Shown here one piece after another: positions 63,489 through 64,000 of a DNA stretch of 64,000 nucleotides. The stretch is from Nitzschia sp. DOCU1 (taxonomy: Eukaryota; Bacillariophyta; Bacillariophyceae; Bacillariales; Bacillariaceae): the NCBI GenBank assembly GCA_951394045.1, contig OX595998.1:372001-436000 (forward strand), given 5' to 3'. The translations under genes were made by a program, and so were the position numbers. Below the pieces are notes generated by a model. It did no database searches and was not told the origin of the DNA. It was given only the letters and a program-made list of their open reading frames with translations. Position 1 is the stretch's first letter; every line of letters begins with the position of its first letter.

Positions 63489-64000
63489 GGCAATTTTCTA
63501 GTACCTGTGGCCGAAAAAAAAAGGGGAGGGAAAAAAGGAAGTTTAAGAAGGGGAGCTCATGCCCAACGGCAAGCGCCCGTTGTAGAGCACCCGAGGTGCG
63601 CATTTGTAAATATTATTTCGTCCGTCCGTATCGTCGACGTCGACGTCGGCATTCTTCTTGCAAATGCATTTCGAGTGTTGCTACAAAACAACAATCCAAA
63701 TCCATCGACTACAAATCAACCTAAAGTCTCATCGACTATAAATTAGCTACAGTGGGTTGGACTGCTACAATAGAGAAGGGACGATGACTCCGAATCAACA
63801 ATCATCATCACTCATTTGTATTGTCATCGCCGGGCTCTGGCTCCCATGGAATGTTGTCAATCCGCTTTGTTTGGTCAACTGGAAATCCTCTCTTCCTTTG
63901 ATGCTCCGGTGTCCTGCATTCAAAGAACTTCCCTGGTTGCTTTTGCTTTGGCTTTGGATGGTAATCTGTCCAGTGGCAATCCAACTTACAATAGCCACAC
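63489..64000 (-). mobile_element. Second copy of the TIR DNA transposon, left end only
   Basis: The first 512 bp match 18251-18762 without a difference that I can find. The flank is GAAAGATC, the expected 8-bp target duplication to look for beyond the window. It includes the 25-bp terminal repeat and the 3' end of the transposase. Confidence 0.92.
63808..64000 (-). CDS. Transposase C-terminus, partial, runs off the window
   Basis: Matches 18570-18762 and ends in WEPEPGDDNTNE. The Cys/His cluster is partly included. Whether this copy has the frameshift seen in the first cannot be seen here. Confidence 0.85.
   Translation of the reverse strand, partial: CGYCKLDCHWTDYHPKPKQKQPGKFFECRTPEHQRKRGFPVDQTKRIDNIPWEPEPGDDNTNE

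Overview
The window looks like nuclear DNA of a diatom, most likely a pennate species such as Phaeodactylum tricornutum. Genes are compact with short GT-AG introns of about 70-170 bp. Several nuclear genes carry bipartite plastid presequences: a signal peptide ending in an A-x-F type cleavage motif, then a basic Ser/Thr-rich stretch. A Copia element and LINEs of the kind seen in diatoms are present. The species name is inference; the diatom assignment is well supported.

Layout. 1-5919: a large AAA-type ATPase with a TPR-like tail (+), then a diatom-type small protein (-). 5878-25607: a nested stack of mobile elements between that small gene and the riboflavin gene. A non-LTR retrotransposon (6979-13616) lies between two about 1.1-kb direct repeats of host sequence. 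The right-hand repeat is split by a Ty3/Gypsy element (13730-24477, 420-bp LTRs, CACAC target duplication). The Gypsy gag is itself split by a 5.1-kb DNA transposon (18251-23352, imperfect 25-bp terminal inverted repeats, 8-bp target duplication). 25433-48381: the gene-rich part. It holds a GTP cyclohydrolase II/DHBP synthase fusion, a plastid pyruvate dehydrogenase E1 alpha-beta fusion, a GDT1/UPF0016 membrane transporter, two proteins of unknown function, a plastid DUF1415-type protein, histone chaperone ASF1, NAC-alpha, a protein kinase and a further unknown. 48382-64000: a second repeat field. It holds a long-armed inverted-repeat element, a tiny LTR element (TRIM-like), a nearly intact Copia element, a 5'-truncated LINE in its 3' LTR, a second copy of the flank with a solo LTR, and the first 512 bp of a second, identical copy of the DNA transposon.

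How it fits together. Three host genes (RIBA, PDH E1, GDT1-like) plus the DUF1415-type protein have N-termini that predict plastid import, so the central block supplies flavin precursors, acetyl-CoA for fatty acid synthesis and ion transport in the plastid. ASF1 and NAC-alpha share a 0.6-kb divergent promoter region. The duplication around the first LINE left both neighbouring host genes (RIBA and the small gene) intact. LTR pairs and duplicated blocks differ at only a few positions, so most insertions are recent.

Most notable: (1) a DNA transposon whose transposase reading frame has a DEDD-type 3'-5' exonuclease between putative catalytic residues; (2) a LINE without its own 3' end between 1.1-kb direct repeats; (3) a TRIM whose LTR carries a tRNA-like T-arm/B-box and a T5 tract; (4) a fused plastid PDH E1; (5) a GCHII-DHBPS fusion in the reverse of the usual domain order.
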